64,000 nt of DNA from assembly GCA_015039465.1 (NCBI GenBank), contig MU130710.1, forward strand, positions 218,060-282,059, in the 5' to 3' direction. The notes beneath the pieces were generated by a model. The model was not told the origin of the DNA. It made no database searches and saw only the letters and a list, made by a program, of their open reading frames with translations. A program made the translations under genes and the position numbers. Source of the DNA: Phlegmacium glaucopus. Lineage: Eukaryota; Basidiomycota; Agaricomycetes; Agaricales; Cortinariaceae. Each line of letters begins with the position of its first letter. Position 1 is the stretch's first letter. Of the stretch, positions 31,934 through 44,639 are shown piece after piece.

Positions 31934-34534
31934 TCAAAAGGTGCCATAAGCTGCTTTTCCATCTACCACCGTCGCCTTCACCTTCGTTTCCAAAATTTGG
32001 TGTAGAGGTATAGTCATAATGTCTTTGTCAAAGATAACAAAATCTGCTTTCTTTCCGGGACTCAAAGATCCTATTTCATTCTCAGCAAAAGACGCATATG
32101 CCGCATCTAGGGTCATGCCCTTTAATGCTTGCGTGCGTGAGAGGCCTTCGTTTAGATACCTAGGTTATTGATAAGTCTCTGTTTCAAGCAACTGAGGAAA
32201 AAGGAGGAGAGGGAACTTACCAGCCTCCGGACCCATGAGGAGAGGTACCGTAAACTGATAATCGGGATACAGCAGCATAGAATCCCAACAGAGGATTGAC
32301 GCCTTCAACAGGGAAATCCGAGCCGAGAGGAAGGATGTGTTTAGGCGATACACTAGTAAAAGAAAAGGCTATTGAGAAAGGAATTAGGGTGAGCTATAAT
32401 GACGTACCTCAACAAGGTTTGGTATGCATATGCGCTCTTAATTCTTTCAGATCCCTGCACTTTTAGGTCAATGATGGGCTTATATTCTTAAAAACGATGA
32501 AGCACGAACGATTCGACCCTCTGCATACCACATATCAGATGTTCTGAGTTTCAATCAAGCAGTTAGAAATAGAAAGGAGGAGAACATGGCATCAAAATAT
32601 CCTACGCATGTGTTGGTTGTACGCTTGCAATCACTGAAGAAACATAGTAAATCCTTAGGTTCACTATACAATTATCGAGAAAGTACCAACCTCCAAGATC
32701 GCCAATTCTCTTCAGATCACTAGGCGCAAATATCTGAGCATGCTCTATGCGAGGACGCCATTCTGTCACATTTCCCCCACTCCGTGTGAGGATACCTTCG
32801 TAAATATCCAAAATGACTTGGTTTGCTCTGTCCCCTATGCAATGAATTGCCTAAAAATGAGATCGGATGGATATTCAAGTTAATTGATGCTCAACAAAGG
32901 ATGTGACATACCGTCTGCCAACCATCTTTCCAGAACTGTTGAACGAGGCTTTCGAGAATTTCCGGGCTGCTTAGCATCAATCCATGCTCATCAGGTTTAT
33001 CAGAGTAGGGTGCAAGTAGAGCGGCGCCCCAAGAGCCAAGAGCACCTGAACAGGGAACGCTAAGTCAGGACAATTTATCTTCTAAACAAATAGCAGTATC
33101 ATACCATCGGCAAATAACTTAACACTGCGAAGATTCAATCGTCCATGTTTTCCATAATTGATCAGACGAGGAAGTTGATTACCCCAATATTCATTGGATG
33201 GGATGTTGCCCATGAGGTAAAGGCGATTCTGAAAAGTGGGTTGTAGAGCGGCGTTGAGAACATACAGAAGATAACTCACAGCCAGTTTCCCTGTCTCTGC
33301 CATCCTACAAAAGCAAAAATATTCACCCAGCATTCGTATAACCCACAACAGGGGGCTTACCTTTTGAACACTTTGATCATGCCAACTTTGCTATCCGCGT
33401 CATGGATAGACGTTAACCCATACGAGAGAGCTTCCTTCATTGTCAACTCAAAGTAACGAGACATAGTTTCCTCACTCCATTCTGGAATAGGAACGAGGTT
33501 CATGGCGTTATCAATGAATATCCCAGTGGGATTTCCTTGCTCGTCCCGCACAACCAATCCACCATCGACCTTGTCAGGTAAATCTGGCATTTGTTGGAGA
33601 ACGGCTGGGGAGACCCAACGAGAGTGTCCGTCGACGCGGCTTAGGCAAATGAGGCGACCTTTTAGCAATGGGTCTTGATCAAGATCAGCCTTGGGTAGTA
33701 GAACATGAGCTCATCATCCGAACCGTTGAGAAATTAAGACATACAGCTTTAGGAAATTCCGTTATTGACCACTTAGTTTGATCCCAACCCCAACCTACGA
33801 TCCATTGGGTCATATCGTTTTGTACGTCCGGATGCGATAGTATGTATGCCTTCACGCGTTCCACAACATCTAAGTGTATATTCGGTGATTAAATACACTG
33901 TCGAGCATTGAAAAATGAATAATCGGATCTCACCTTGAATTGATTCAGAGCCTGCTAGAGGCAAGTCCATCATAAGGCCGTTCTCAACAATATGGGCATG
34001 AGCATCTGTTAGACATGAGCCTTTAAAGATGCAGGTATGTCAAAAACAGCAACGTGCCAGCAAGTCCTGGTACGACAATGGCCTGCGGGTCTATGTGAAT
34101 GACTCTAGATGGGCGATTCGTGAGCTTTATTATCCAGGCAGGGAGAATTCCATCTAAAGGTGCCAGGTAATTATGGTGCGAGCCTATTATCTCAGCTTAA
34201 CAATTCCAGTCAACATTGTGTTATATTTCGCCGGGTCAAAATACAATGTGGACATACCAAGCTTGCCAGAGTCAATAACATACGAACCACGCACAGAAAT
34301 ACATTCAACCCGGGGTCTGGATTCATCCACAGTGTATATGTTGTTTGTCTCGGAGCACAGCACGTAGGATTCCAGGTTACTGGTAATGTAATTGAATGGA
34401 AGTTTTGCCAGTATGCCGAAGAGCAGTATTCCAAGCAGCCATTTCCGTTTGATATTAATTAGAGGCGCATTGGGTTTTGTGATGGGGGTATGGGTAGGTG
34501 AATCGACGGTTTTCATGGTGGAGATCCTATTCAT
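31934..34534 (-). CDS. Membrane-anchored YtcJ-like amidohydrolase
   Basis: It belongs to the metal-dependent amidohydrolase superfamily (YtcJ/amidohydro_3 branch). After MNRISTMKTV and a basic stretch there is one hydrophobic segment (KWLLGILLFGILAKLPF), so the enzyme is probably a type II membrane protein. The beta-sandwich start NNIYTVDESRPRVECISVRG leads to the metal site GLADAHAHI (HxH). Then come QWIVGWGWDQTKW, LSRVDGHSRWVSP, TSIHDADSKVG, VKLFADG spliced to ALGSWGAALL, AIHCIGDRANQ, RPRIEHAQIFAP, SVQPTHA and LGSDFPVEGVNP. The C-terminal sandwich is GSLSPGKKADFVIFD, ending at 31934. About ten introns. Metal-ligand motifs are intact, so it should be active. The substrate cannot be predicted. 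Confidence 0.9.
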
Positions 34535-34765
34535 CGAGTGTCAGCAGACACGTATACAGATACTATATGCGTTTTCCCACTGAAAGCTTGACGATTTAAC
34601 GGTCTCTGTTAGCACTTTGTCGACTCTGAGAGTAGCATTGAAGTACTTAGATGATCAGTTGATTCCTTGTTCGCCCGAAACGGATAGCCGACCCTAAATC
34701 TGTAGGCTGCAACAAATATTGCTGCCTTCTGGCAATCGAAATTTAGACGCAGTACTTAGCAAGTG

Positions 34766-34792
34766 GTAGTAGTAGTAGTAGTAGTAGTAGTA
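34766..34792 (+). repeat. (GTA)9 microsatellite
   Basis: Nine uninterrupted GTA units lie in the interval upstream of the amidohydrolase start, in the 513-bp gap between that gene and the 3' end of the acidic protein gene. A shorter GTA run also occurs near 45157. The rest of the gap shows nothing I can name. Confidence 0.95.
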
Positions 34793-35047
34793 AAAACTAT
34801 GCTGAGGGCCTGAGGCAAACATGGAGTCGAAGCGAAGGTGAGATAGCGCCATACAAATCTGTAGAGAAGATCATCCAGGCGATATTTCGCGTGCAACATT
34901 CAAGTTGAATAAACTGGAATAAGACTTACCAGACTCAATAAGTGGACCGCTCAGGCTCAAAACCATTGGAATAGGCGTGACCCCATACAAGCCCTGTCGC
35001 TTAATGATCGTCTGGCTACTGGTGCCATTATTCACTTCCGAAATAGA

Positions 35048-37616
35048 CTAACAGAATGTATTTTGCGAAAGATCAGATGGCACCTCCAATATGACAAGTT
35101 GACAAAGGTTGGAGTAGAGGGGAACATCGGATGATGGCATCCCTGGCCCCTTGAACCAAGAAAGCCAACTATTCGAGACCGTATGACTCTCGCCATGAGG
35201 AGAAATCAAGGACCAGCATGATTTAACGAGGACGTCGAAATGTTTAGGTGGGGGTGGTGGAGACCCAACATCCTCCGCGCCGTAGAATTCAAAATTCGCA
35301 CTAGGAAGTGCACGATGCTTTCCAAATCCAATCCCGGTCCGTCGCTCGTTCGCGTCATCAACATAAAATCCCCAGGAGACAACTCCGTCAGAATGCTCCA
35401 CCGTAATCCTTAAATGGTGTTTTGTACCTTCTGTACTGGAAGATGTTTCCTTCGACCTGCTCCCTGTAAATGACACTGCCGGTGTAGCTGCTACTGAACC
35501 CGCAGCAGTCCCACCCGTTGTCACTTTTTTGGCTATAATTTCCTTCGTTTCTTGATTGGATGCGGTGGTTTTCAAGGGTTGAAGGACATCAATTTCCGTG
35601 TACTCATCTCTTACATCAATCTCCACCCCCACGAAAACTTGTTCATAAACTGGGCCAAGTGATTGCCTAGTCTGAAGGTCAAGCTTCGTGAATTTGACAT
35701 GAGACTTGGATTGAATCCGCCTTGGCTTTAATTGACCAGGAGTTGTCTAGATTTATTGTAAAATTGTGTTTAACCAAACGGCACACAATTGCAAGACACT
35801 TACTTGGACCACTAGTTTACCGCTGATTTCCAAGACCTGGAAAGGTCTGGAGGAAGATGAATTGCCAGTGCCTTTGAGAAGTTTCGCCTGGATGTCGAAG
35901 ATACCACTGGCAGGTGTTGATGGATCTCCATTTCCACCACTCTCTGGATCCTCTGGATTACTGTCGGGTTTGTGACTATCATCAGGGTTATTTCCTTCAC
36001 GATCATTATTCTGATCATCAGAGCAGCCGTCGCTTTTGTCCTCCTCAGTACCACCATGATTATCATTTCCACCCCCTCCCGAACAACTTGACGTGGTAAC
36101 AGGAATGCTTGGCTGACTTTCAGCGAGACTTGTAAAAGTGCTCAATTCGGAGTGTAAAATTTCTTTAGCGCGAATGGCAGAACTTGAATGTGTTTCGGCG
36201 CGATGCAAGCTCAGGTCATCGTAGTCCCAGATAGTTCCATCATCTTTGAAGACGGGTGTTTTGTATCCAGATGATGGAGTAAAAATGATACCAGGATATG
36301 GCGTTAAGACCTTGCCGAGTTTGCTAAGAAGTGTATAATCTGGAACTTGAATTTCAACGCAGCAGAACACATGAATCTCCTCCAGGTATCCAAATCCTGA
36401 TTGAATGAGAGCTTCATTAAATCCTGCGAGCACAGCATACTGAGATTCTACAATTTGTAGATCAAGGAAAGCTGCTTTAATTTCGGCCTTTTTTCCCGAG
36501 TCAGATATGTATTTCAAAGCGCCTTCCGCTGCAATTAAAGCTTGCGTCGTGACTGTATGCTATTTAGCACTCTGTCGGCAAAAAATACTGACAATACACA
36601 TACCGATCCCATTTCGATCCACTTCTTCGTCAGCTTCATTCAACGAGCGGAATTTATCAAGTATTTGATGACGATCAGAAAGGTTTTTCAACCTGTTGTT
36701 CAAGTTCTGCCTCTTGTGATTGTATTCTCCCTTATATCCATCTTCTTCCACATACGGCATTTTCTGTTCACTCGCCTCTACCAGAAGTTGGGTTCTTTCT
36801 TGTTCTTTAACCACTTCCAGCAGACTTGAATTTATGTCGACAATATGAGACTTCTTTGTATAGGGTGATCATCAGCCGCTAGCCTGAACACGGAAAGCAT
36901 GTCTAACAACCGAAATCACCTTACCTCCATATCTGCTGCCACAGAATCTAGCTTGCGCGAATATTCCTTATCCTTCCCATGATCAAGGACAACAAACATC
37001 TTCCTTTTCCAATCTTTTTTCTCGCATTTTCTTTCTAGAAGTTTTTGAGCGCTGTCGACAGTTCTAAAGAAAGAAAATCAGTAAGTTTGCTTCGAAATAT
37101 CATAGTACATGTGCTACGGACACATACTTTACAAGTTCCTCGATAGGCTGATGCAATTGAGAGGGCGGCCAAAATTGAGGATAGCTTGATCTTGTGTATG
37201 AGTGCCAAAGTACAGCGGTCAGTCCTGAAGCTTGATGTACGAATTGCTTGAAATCTTCTATTTGAGTAGTGTTTAAGGACTGAAGAGCCAAAGCGTCAGC
37301 AATCAGATGAGTAGCAGCAGGTTTCGATAATACCTTAATATCCAGTAAAATGATGATTGTCGAAATACCTCTTGACTGCATCAAATAGCTGGACAGGAAT
37401 TCTATCTTCGTTCTCTAGCATTTTCTTGATTATCAGCTCAAGGACAGAGGCTTTCACGGCGGCGGTTTTTTGCCAGTCCATGTCCATTTCTGTTCCGCGA
37501 TTTCTTACGTCCTTGCCTTTGAGGTAAGCCTGAGGATGAGGAGTCTGAGAGTAGGGATCTCTGACGTACCTAAAACCTGGTGACGTCATGCTCGCGATCC
37601 TTAAGACTCGTAACAT
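35048..37616 (-). CDS. Unrecognised acidic coiled-coil protein
   Basis: No family is recognised. ATG at 37616 gives MLRVLRIASMTSPGFRYVRD. Helical exons follow (KASVLELIIKKMLENE, HLIADALALQSLNTTQIEDF, then a charged segment with KDKEYSRKLDSVAADME and NLNNRLKNLSDRHQILDKF, likely coiled coil). A mixed region comes next (LSKLGKVLTPYPGIIFTPSS), then a roughly 50-residue Asp/Asn/Glu/Gly-rich linker (EEDKSDGCSDDQNNDREGN), and a beta-rich C-terminal part (HHLRITVEHSDGVVSWGFYVDD, FEFYGAEDVGSPPPPP, NLCQLVILEVPSD) ending NTFC. Roughly 600 residues, several 50-60-nt introns. It starts only 44 bp after the stop of GTPase copy A on the same strand, so co-transcription or a functional link is possible but unproven. 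Confidence 0.65.
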
Positions 37617-37660
37617 TTTGCATTGGGGATCATGCTACTAGTACATCAATGCTGCCAGTG

Positions 37661-40327
37661 TTACCAAGGCTCATCATATCTGATGTCAAAGTCTCTCATC
37701 ATAGCCTTGATTTTTGCCATATCATCGGATGACATGCGATTCGACTCAATCAGTTCGGTAATACTTTGGAGAACAGAATCTCGGCCAGGGACGACCATCG
37801 AACGTTGCGAATGTTGCGTGATGGCATATTTGATCCGCTCAAGTTGTGAAGAATCGAGAAAGGTTTTCACCGCAGCCTTGATTAATCGGCGGGATACGAT
37901 ATTCTTGGTGCTAGTCGTGATCGCAAAGATAATTTGCATGACGAGCGTTAGAGCGACGATATAGGTCATCAGTCCTTTCAGAACGATGTTCCTGAAAGTA
38001 GTAGAAATTGATCATCTCGTTGCAGAAATATGGCAAGGTGGGCTTACGCCTGTTTAATGAGAAGTACTGTCCAATGGCCCACAACAAGGGTAGCGGCGAT
38101 AGGTAACACAATGGGAGCCACTGGCCCGGATAAGGCGGTTACAAGGGCTGCCAACGCTCCTAGCATTGACATCGATGTAGCCCTATAGAAAGGTTGAGCT
38201 AGACATCGCATGGCATATGAAGCAAACGCACATCTGCTTTAAGGACAGTACGTCTTCTTGGGTGACTATACGAGCAACCATACCTTTGAATATCTTGCTG
38301 TCGAGGAGCTGTGATGCGGGTTTTGTGTGAAAAGGATTACGGCATTTAGATAAGCTGAATTACCTTCTCTGGATCCTGCAAGTTGAATATACTGATGATA
38401 TCTTGATGAATATTTTGCAGAACGATTTCTGGTTGATTTCCAGGGAAATTTACGGCGGTAGCAAATATTTTCCAGTAACCTGATCAGAATAATTAGCCAC
38501 AACTTCCCTGCCATGCAAAAATCTCCATACGTTTCTTCCCAACACTGATAGATGTGAGCAAAGTGCCGAAGTGTTTATTATGCAGACTTACGCAATCACT
38601 GCGTCAAGTTTCACCGTCGGATTTACTTGCTGCGCTACAGCAGAAAGCACGGCGACATCTTCGCTGAGATATCTCCCAACAAGTGTAGTGGTAAGCTGGG
38701 TCAATTCATGTAACGTCCGTTCGTAATTCTCCGCAGCTACGTAGGTTGAAGGATCAAAATTCGAACCCGTCTTCGTCAGTTATCGCACTCACTCGACACC
38801 GGTATACCGGGAATATGCGTCTTTTCGCGAATATGGTCTTTGAAAGGCTTGATACATAATTCGGCTAATCTAGCTCTGGCTGCAGCTTCAACATTTTCAT
38901 CATGTTCCGCAAAAGTGCCCGAGTTAAACATGACATCGTCGACTAGCTTATCGTATTTTGTGAAAATCGCTATTATGGGCACTAGCAGCAAGTAAGGCAA
39001 TATTTTTTCGGATTGACGTGTCCAATATACTTACTCTTACCAAGTCGCCCGGCAGACAGCGATCGGAGAAATTCCTCAGCACCGGTTTCGAATAATCGAT
39101 CGCCAGCAACCGGTATCATAAAACACAACCTTTACAATGTGATCATGAATTTTTAGGTCGTCATATTCAGGGAACTTGAATTGTCTCACCAGACGGCGTG
39201 AACCTGATCCTTGATATCAGGTTTTTCTTTTCTCTCATTCAGGAATTTCACGACGGTGGCGAAATTGTCCTCGTCTCCTGGTTCAAATCCCTTGCTGTCA
39301 TGCAAAACGAATCGTTTGTTCTCGACGTCGGAAAACAGTTCTTGGTTGATATCGCATTCACCAACTGCGCCGTGAGAAATGTGCTGAAGAGTCAGATGGC
39401 TATTTAGCCAAAATGAAGCCTTGAACAGAAAGCCAAAGACTGACCGCTTCTTGGATGCCGAATGTATTCTTAATCAAGGAGGTCTTCCCAGCACCTGTCT
39501 GAACAAACAAGTGAGATTGGGCCATCATCTCTAGAACAGACTTACTCTGCCAATGACCAAGACTCGAAAACTGCAGATCAAGAAGAAAAGGTGAATCTCA
39601 TCATCAGTAACTGGAATGGGAAAGATATTTGACGAACCGAGGGCATATTTCAAAGATCCCATCTGTGGTTGGCCGCAGATCATCTGTGAAATTTGCAACA
39701 GAGGTTTCCTAATAGCCAAGTTGGTTATTGCCTGCGATAGACCAAGAAAACAGGAGAAAGGGACCTACTTCTGACGTCTGAGGTAGTATGAACCCGATAG
39801 CTACTTCGATCCCGCTGACGGTCTTTCTGTACTCTTTATGTAGTAAGTGTTGCATCAGTCCAAAGTAGAAACTCTTATAACTATCTATACGGACCTCGCT
39901 TATTGGCACCAATGGCGACAGTACCATTAGACAGAAGGTCATTGCGGCTGATTTTAATGTCCTCCGATCCTTTAAAGAAACCCCGATTTAGACGAACTTT
40001 AATTATTAATGGTGTTGAATGTAGAAGATTCGGCCTACATCTATATAAGTTTCAGGTATTCAAGAGTACTTATCAGAAAGACTGCTCACCTGTCATCCGG
40101 CGCCAGTTTCAGTGTTTCCTCCTTCGACTGGTCTTTGACCTTGATATCGCGTTGGAATGTGCTACCAATCGACAATTTGATCGAGATGATAGACTTGGCG
40201 GACGAGATGGTGATATCTAGGTAATGCACACAGCGGTGTGTTAGTCTTATGGCTGAAGGAGAAATGGGCTCAATGTACCAGAAATCTCAATAGTGTCGAC
40301 GGAGCCACTTGAACTTGACGAGGACAT
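37661..40327 (-). CDS. Large G-domain GTPase with C-terminal membrane segments, copy A
   Basis: It belongs to a P-loop GTPase family expanded in Agaricomycetes. ATG at 40327 (MSSSSSSGSVDTIEIS) leads to a beta-rich N-terminal region (DITISSAKSIISIKLSIG, LIIKVRLNRGFF). The G domain has FRVLVIGR|TGAGKTSLIKNTFG (G1), RFVLHDSKGFEPGDED (G3-like), PIIAIFTKYDKLVDD (G4, TKYD) and PVSSE (G5-like). Helical segments follow (VAAENYERTLHELTQLTT, DVAVLSAVAQQVNPTVKLDAVIA, VLQNIHQDIISIFNLQDP). Two hydrophobic stretches close the protein (ALAALVTALSGPVAPIVLPI and GLMTYIVALTLVMQIIFAIT), then a charged tail ending YDEPW. Nucleotide-binding motifs are intact. About ten introns. Function is unknown; membrane attachment is inferred. 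Confidence 0.85.
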
Positions 40328-40412
40328 GGTGGTTGTGTCGGATAAGATGCACGTGTAGTACTGAGCGCTAACGTCAAGCAACATCCAATTAGGAATGGCT
40401 GATAAGAATCTA

Positions 40413-40431
40413 CCATATAAATATGATCAAC
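40413..40431 (-). promoter_or_regulatory. Conserved TATA-like element, GTPase copy A
   Basis: CCATATAAATATGATCAAC on plus reads TATTTATA on the minus strand, 85-100 bp upstream of the copy A start codon. The same 19 bases occur upstream of copy B. Retention in otherwise diverged flanks suggests a functional core-promoter element. Confidence 0.5.
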
Positions 40432-41029
40432 GAACCGTACATTTTCTCAGGTCTGGAAACATCCGGGTCATACACAACTTCGAAGGGACGTAATTATGAG
40501 GATATTTTTGAACGAGGATCCTCCCTGTTTTCGAGCCGTGAGGGAAGCTTTTTGTTGAACCAAAAGAACTATCGTTTTCCTGTTGACATTTCATGTGAAA
40601 GGGCTGGCGGCGGTCGGCGGTCCTGACTGTACGAGTAACGAAATAAGTGATCACGAGGAGCTGCACCTGATCGGATCCAATCATCCATCTGGCAAACTTT
40701 GTTCAAGTTGGAGGCTGTACGAGCACGCACAATGCCCATTTTCAAAGTTATTTGTTCTAGTAGTTTAACTATCTTACGAGCATATAAGTAGCTAGTTATT
40801 GTTGTACCTACCCATCCGTTTGGCCTCACGAGTCCACCGAGGTCAAACAATATGCGTCGCTTCTATTTTGATTTCAACAATCTTGTAAATTTACACCCAG
40901 TCCTTAGTTTGAAGTGGTAAAGTAATGCTGGTAGCACACATGAATAGTACTATGCTGATGGGTAGCCTATATATATGTTGGATTAGGAATATGTGTCTAC
41001 TACGTCAATGCTGCCACCGCTCAGGGCTA

Positions 41030-43596
41030 CTACCAAGACTCGTCATGATTGATGTCAAAGTCTTTCATCATATTCTTAATTTCTGCCACATCATCGGATG
41101 ACATGCGATTCGACTCAATCAGTTCGGTAATATTTTCGAGAACAGATTCACGGCTAAGGAGGGCTCCCGGGCCACGACGCAAATGCTGCTTGATGGCAGA
41201 ATGGATGTGCTGAGGTTGTGGAGAATTGAGGAAGGCCTTTACTGCAACCTTGACTAATCGCCGGGATACGACATTCTTGGTGCTAGTCGTGATCGCAAAG
41301 ATAACTTGCATGATGAGCGTCAAAGCGACGATATAGGTCATCAGTCGTTGCAGAACGATATTCCTGAAAGTAGCAGACATTGATCATTTTGTTGCGGAAA
41401 TGCGGCAAGGTGAGCTTACGCCTGTTTAAGTATAAGTACTGTCCAATGACCTAAAACAACACCAGCGGCGATAGGTAACACAATTGGAGCCGCTGGCCCA
41501 GACACGGCGGTTACAATGCCTGCCAACGCTCCTAACATTGACAACGATGTAGCCCTATGGAGAGGGCTTCAGCTAGATATCGTATGGTAAACAAAGGAAA
41601 CACACATCTGCTTCAAGGACAGTACGTCTTCTTGGCTGACTATACTAACAACCATCCCTTTGAATTCCTTGCTGTCAAGAAGCTGTGATGCGGATTTTGT
41701 GTGAGAAGGATTACAACATCTAGATTAAGCTGAATTACCTCCTTGGGATCCTGCAAGTTGAATATACTGATGATATCTTGATGAATATTTTGCAGAACGG
41801 TTTTTGGTTCGTTGCCAGACAATTTTACGGTGGAAGCAAGTATTGTCCAGTACCCTGATCAGTGGAATTATGAGCTACAACTCTGCGATGCAAAATTGTC
41901 CTTACGTTTCTTCCCAACACTGATACAGTGATAATCGTTAGCAAGAGGAGAAGGTACTCATCATGCAGACTTACGCAATCACTGCATCAAGCTTCACCGT
42001 TGGACTTACTTACTGCGCTACAGCAGAAAGCACGGCGACATCTTCACTGAGATATTTCCCAACAAGTTCAGTGGTAAGCTGGGTCAATTCATGTAACGTC
42101 CGTTCGTAATTTTCAGCAGCTACAGAGGTTGAAACGTTGATGGATCAAAGTTCGAATCCATCTTCGTCAGTAGTATCGCACTCACTCGACACCGCTATAG
42201 TCGGAATATCCGTCTTTTTGCCAATCTTCTGTCTAAAAGGCTCAATGCATAATTCGTCCAATCTGGTTCTGGCTTCGGCTTCAATCTTTGCATCAGGTTT
42301 TACAGCATCATCTGAGTGATAGATGGTAATATAGTTGACGAGCTTATCGTATTTTGTGAAAATCGCTATTACAGGCACTAGGACGAAGTAAGCCGATATT
42401 TTGGTCAGGTTGATGTATTGAACATACTTACTCTGACCAAGTTGCCCACCAGACAGTAATTGGAGAAAATTCTCAGCACCAGTTTCGAATAATCGATCGC
42501 CTTTAATTGGTGTGCTAAAACACAACCTTTACGATGTGGTCGTGAGTGTTTAGTAGGTCGTCATATTCAGGGAATTGTCTCACCAGACGGCGTGAATCTG
42601 GTCCTTGATATCAGGTTTTTTTTTTCGTTCATTCAGGAACTTCATGACGGTGTCATAACTGGCCTCATCTGTTGGTTCAAATCCCTTGCTGTCGTGCAAA
42701 ACAAATCTTTTGTTCTCGTCCTCGGAAGTAAGCTCTTCGTTAATATCACATTGACCGACTTTTTTGTCAGAAACGAGCTGAAGAGTAAGATTGATATTAT
42801 AGCCAAGGTAAAGCCTTGAACAGAATACTAAAGACTGACCGCTTCTTTGATGCCGAATGTATTCCTAATCAAGGAGGTCTTCCCAGCACCTGTCTGGACC
42901 AACGAGTGAGATTGAGTAGGCCATCATATCGTAGAACAGACTTACTTTGCCAACTACCAAGACTCGAAAACTGCAGACCAAAAAAAAGTAAATTCAGCTC
43001 ATCAGAATGGAAAAGTATTTGGCTAACCGAGGGCATCTTTCAAAGATCCCATCTGTGGTTGGCCGCAGACCTGAGAGTAGACCTGAGAGTATGAACTTGA
43101 TAACCACTTCGATCTCATCGACAGTCGTCCGGTACTCTTCAAGATTACCTAGTATGTGCATGAGTCTATAGTCCCATAACAATTTATCAGACGGACCTTG
43201 CTTATTGGTAGTTCCAGCGTTGGACAGAAGGTGTTGGCGCTCGACCGTAATACACCTAGTTTTGTTGAAGAAACGATCTAGACGAACTCGAACAATTAAT
43301 GGTGTTGAAGATGGAAGACTCGGCCTATATCTCTGTAAGGTTTCATGCATTCAAACGCATAAGAAAGATTGCTCACCTGTCTGGTGCCAGTGTCAGTGTT
43401 GCCTCTTTTGATCCCTTGAAATCGCGTTGGAATGTGAATCTATCAATCGACAGTTTGACCGAGGTCATAACCCTGTGGGACTTAACGGAGACATCTAGGT
43501 AATGGACTCAGTAACGTCTTATGGCTGAAGAAGAGATGAACTCAACATACCAGAAATTTCAATATCGTGGGCGGCAGAGTCGCTTGAACTCGACAT
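41030..43596 (-). CDS. Large G-domain GTPase with C-terminal membrane segments, copy B
   Basis: Tandem paralogue of copy A. ATG at 43596 (MSSSSDSAAHDIEIS). The N-terminal region has PLIVRVRLDRFFNK. The G domain reads FRVLVVGK|TGAGKTSLIRNTFG (G1), RFVLHDSKGFEPTDEA (G3-like), PVIAIFTKYDKLVNY (G4) and AVSSECDTTDEDGFEL (G5 region). It continues VLQNIHQDIISIFNLQDPKE, the membrane segments (RLMTYIVALTLIMQVIFAIT) and a tail ending INHDESW. Most differences from A fall in the N-terminal region, the loop after G3 and the C-terminal helix (SPQPQHIHSAIKQHLRRG against SSQLERIKYAITQHSQRS). All nucleotide-binding motifs are present, so both copies appear functional. The gap to copy A (40328-41029) carries A's promoter and short ORFs only. 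Confidence 0.85.
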
Positions 43597-43711
43597 ATTG
43601 GTGTCGGATAAGATGCACGGGTGGTAGCTAGCGTTTGTGTTGATATCTTTAACTTGGATATCCACTGAAGAACGGTTGAAAGCAATCTGACAGGCTTGAG
43701 GCGAGACGGCA

Positions 43712-43730
43712 CCATATAAATATGATCAAC
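43712..43730 (-). promoter_or_regulatory. Conserved TATA-like element, GTPase copy B
   Basis: Identical 19-base word to that upstream of copy A, here about 115-130 bp upstream of the copy B start. It is followed farther upstream by the same TTTTCTCAGGTCTGGA block. Confidence 0.5.
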
Positions 43731-44359
43731 AAACCAAGTATTTTCTCAGGTCTGGAGACAGAACTCAAAAAGTATATATAAGGACCGTATTGTTTTCGAA
43801 TAGTGAGGATCCTTGTTTTCGAGCCATGAGGGAAGCTTCTTGTTCTTGTTAATCCTACCCTCAGTAAAAAAAGAACTATTGTGTCCCTGTTGACGACTTT
43901 GAAGCTTGACGTTTCATGTGTATGTCAAGACTGTCATAGATTCGGAGCAAGGGGCTCCGGCCCGTCTTCACGAAGGTGTGTTTGTTGCAATGTCTAAAAC
44001 TGGCTTCGAGTATACACTGGGCTTGGTAGGAAACCTACATTGGTAGTAGTGGAATTGCACCATAAGGATCTATTTAATAAGTCATTTAGGTGGTAAAAAA
44101 AGTCTGAGCGATCATAATTATGGGCTTCGGCGCTTATGGCAACATATTCAACACGACACGTGTCCATTCAAAGTCCGGTCCATTGAACCCTTGCCCTCCG
44201 TCCGGAGGTATTTATGACCCTGACTACTGTGGAGATGTGTGGATGTGAAATGATTAATTGTAGTTAATTGTGCAAGATTGTTGCCATGTCACTCCATGTC
44301 AGCGTTGTGGTTTACCGGATTGTCCATTTCAAGTTTTACTAATTTTTTAGTGACAATCA

Positions 44360-44560
44360 AGGTATCTCAAGGTATCCAAGAAAGACAGCTGGGTATCTTG
44401 TAGAATCACTCTATATTTGTAATTTCATGAGTTATTACTGATCCCCTTGGATACCTATAATCAAATCCGAAACCAGTCTGAACTGTTTTCCAGATAAGTA
44501 TCACACCACGCCGCTCCAAAACAATGAAAGCGCTTAATTAGTATTCGCTCCGCCAACCAA
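44360..44560. repeat. Local repeat R2, copy 1
   Basis: It matches 44980-45185 in order: GGTATC-type start, an A/T-rich stretch, TGAGTTAT, CCCTTGGATACCT, CCA-ATAAGTA, AAAACAA, GCGCTTA and AGTATTCG. The copies are about 620 bp apart, direct, with many indels. CCTTGGATACC and GGTATCCAAG words within copy 1 are mutually inverted, suggesting a short terminal-inverted-repeat relic. Confidence 0.55.
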
Positions 44561-44639
44561 CTCAATCAATGATGATTGAACAATTTGATAATGTTTTGAA
44601 CCCGAGGAAGCTTGCACATGCAGGCGCCATGGATCACAC

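Larger units (their letters stand above)
37630..40600. repeat. Tandem duplication unit 1 (GTPase copy A)
   Basis: This segment corresponds to 40990-43930 in the same orientation. Similarity covers the whole coding region, the introns in part, about 40 bp beyond the stop codon (ATCAATGCTGCCA near 37640), and the promoter (ATATAAATATGATCAAC, TTTTCTCAGGTCTGGA, GTTTTCGAGCC, GAGGGAAGCTT, TGACATTTCATGTG). Borders are approximate. Confidence 0.8.
40990..43930. repeat. Tandem duplication unit 2 (GTPase copy B)
   Basis: The second unit of the head-to-tail duplication with 37630-40600. The coding frame, two GTPase exons around the P-loop and the promoter words listed for unit 1 are all shared, with scattered substitutions and small indels. 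Borders are approximate. Confidence 0.8.

Noticed and set aside
39280..39291. GGTTCAAATCCC, a tRNA B-box-like word, also at 42674-42685
   Set aside because: It is antisense to the conserved SKGFEP codons of both GTPase copies. No A-box or cloverleaf is present.
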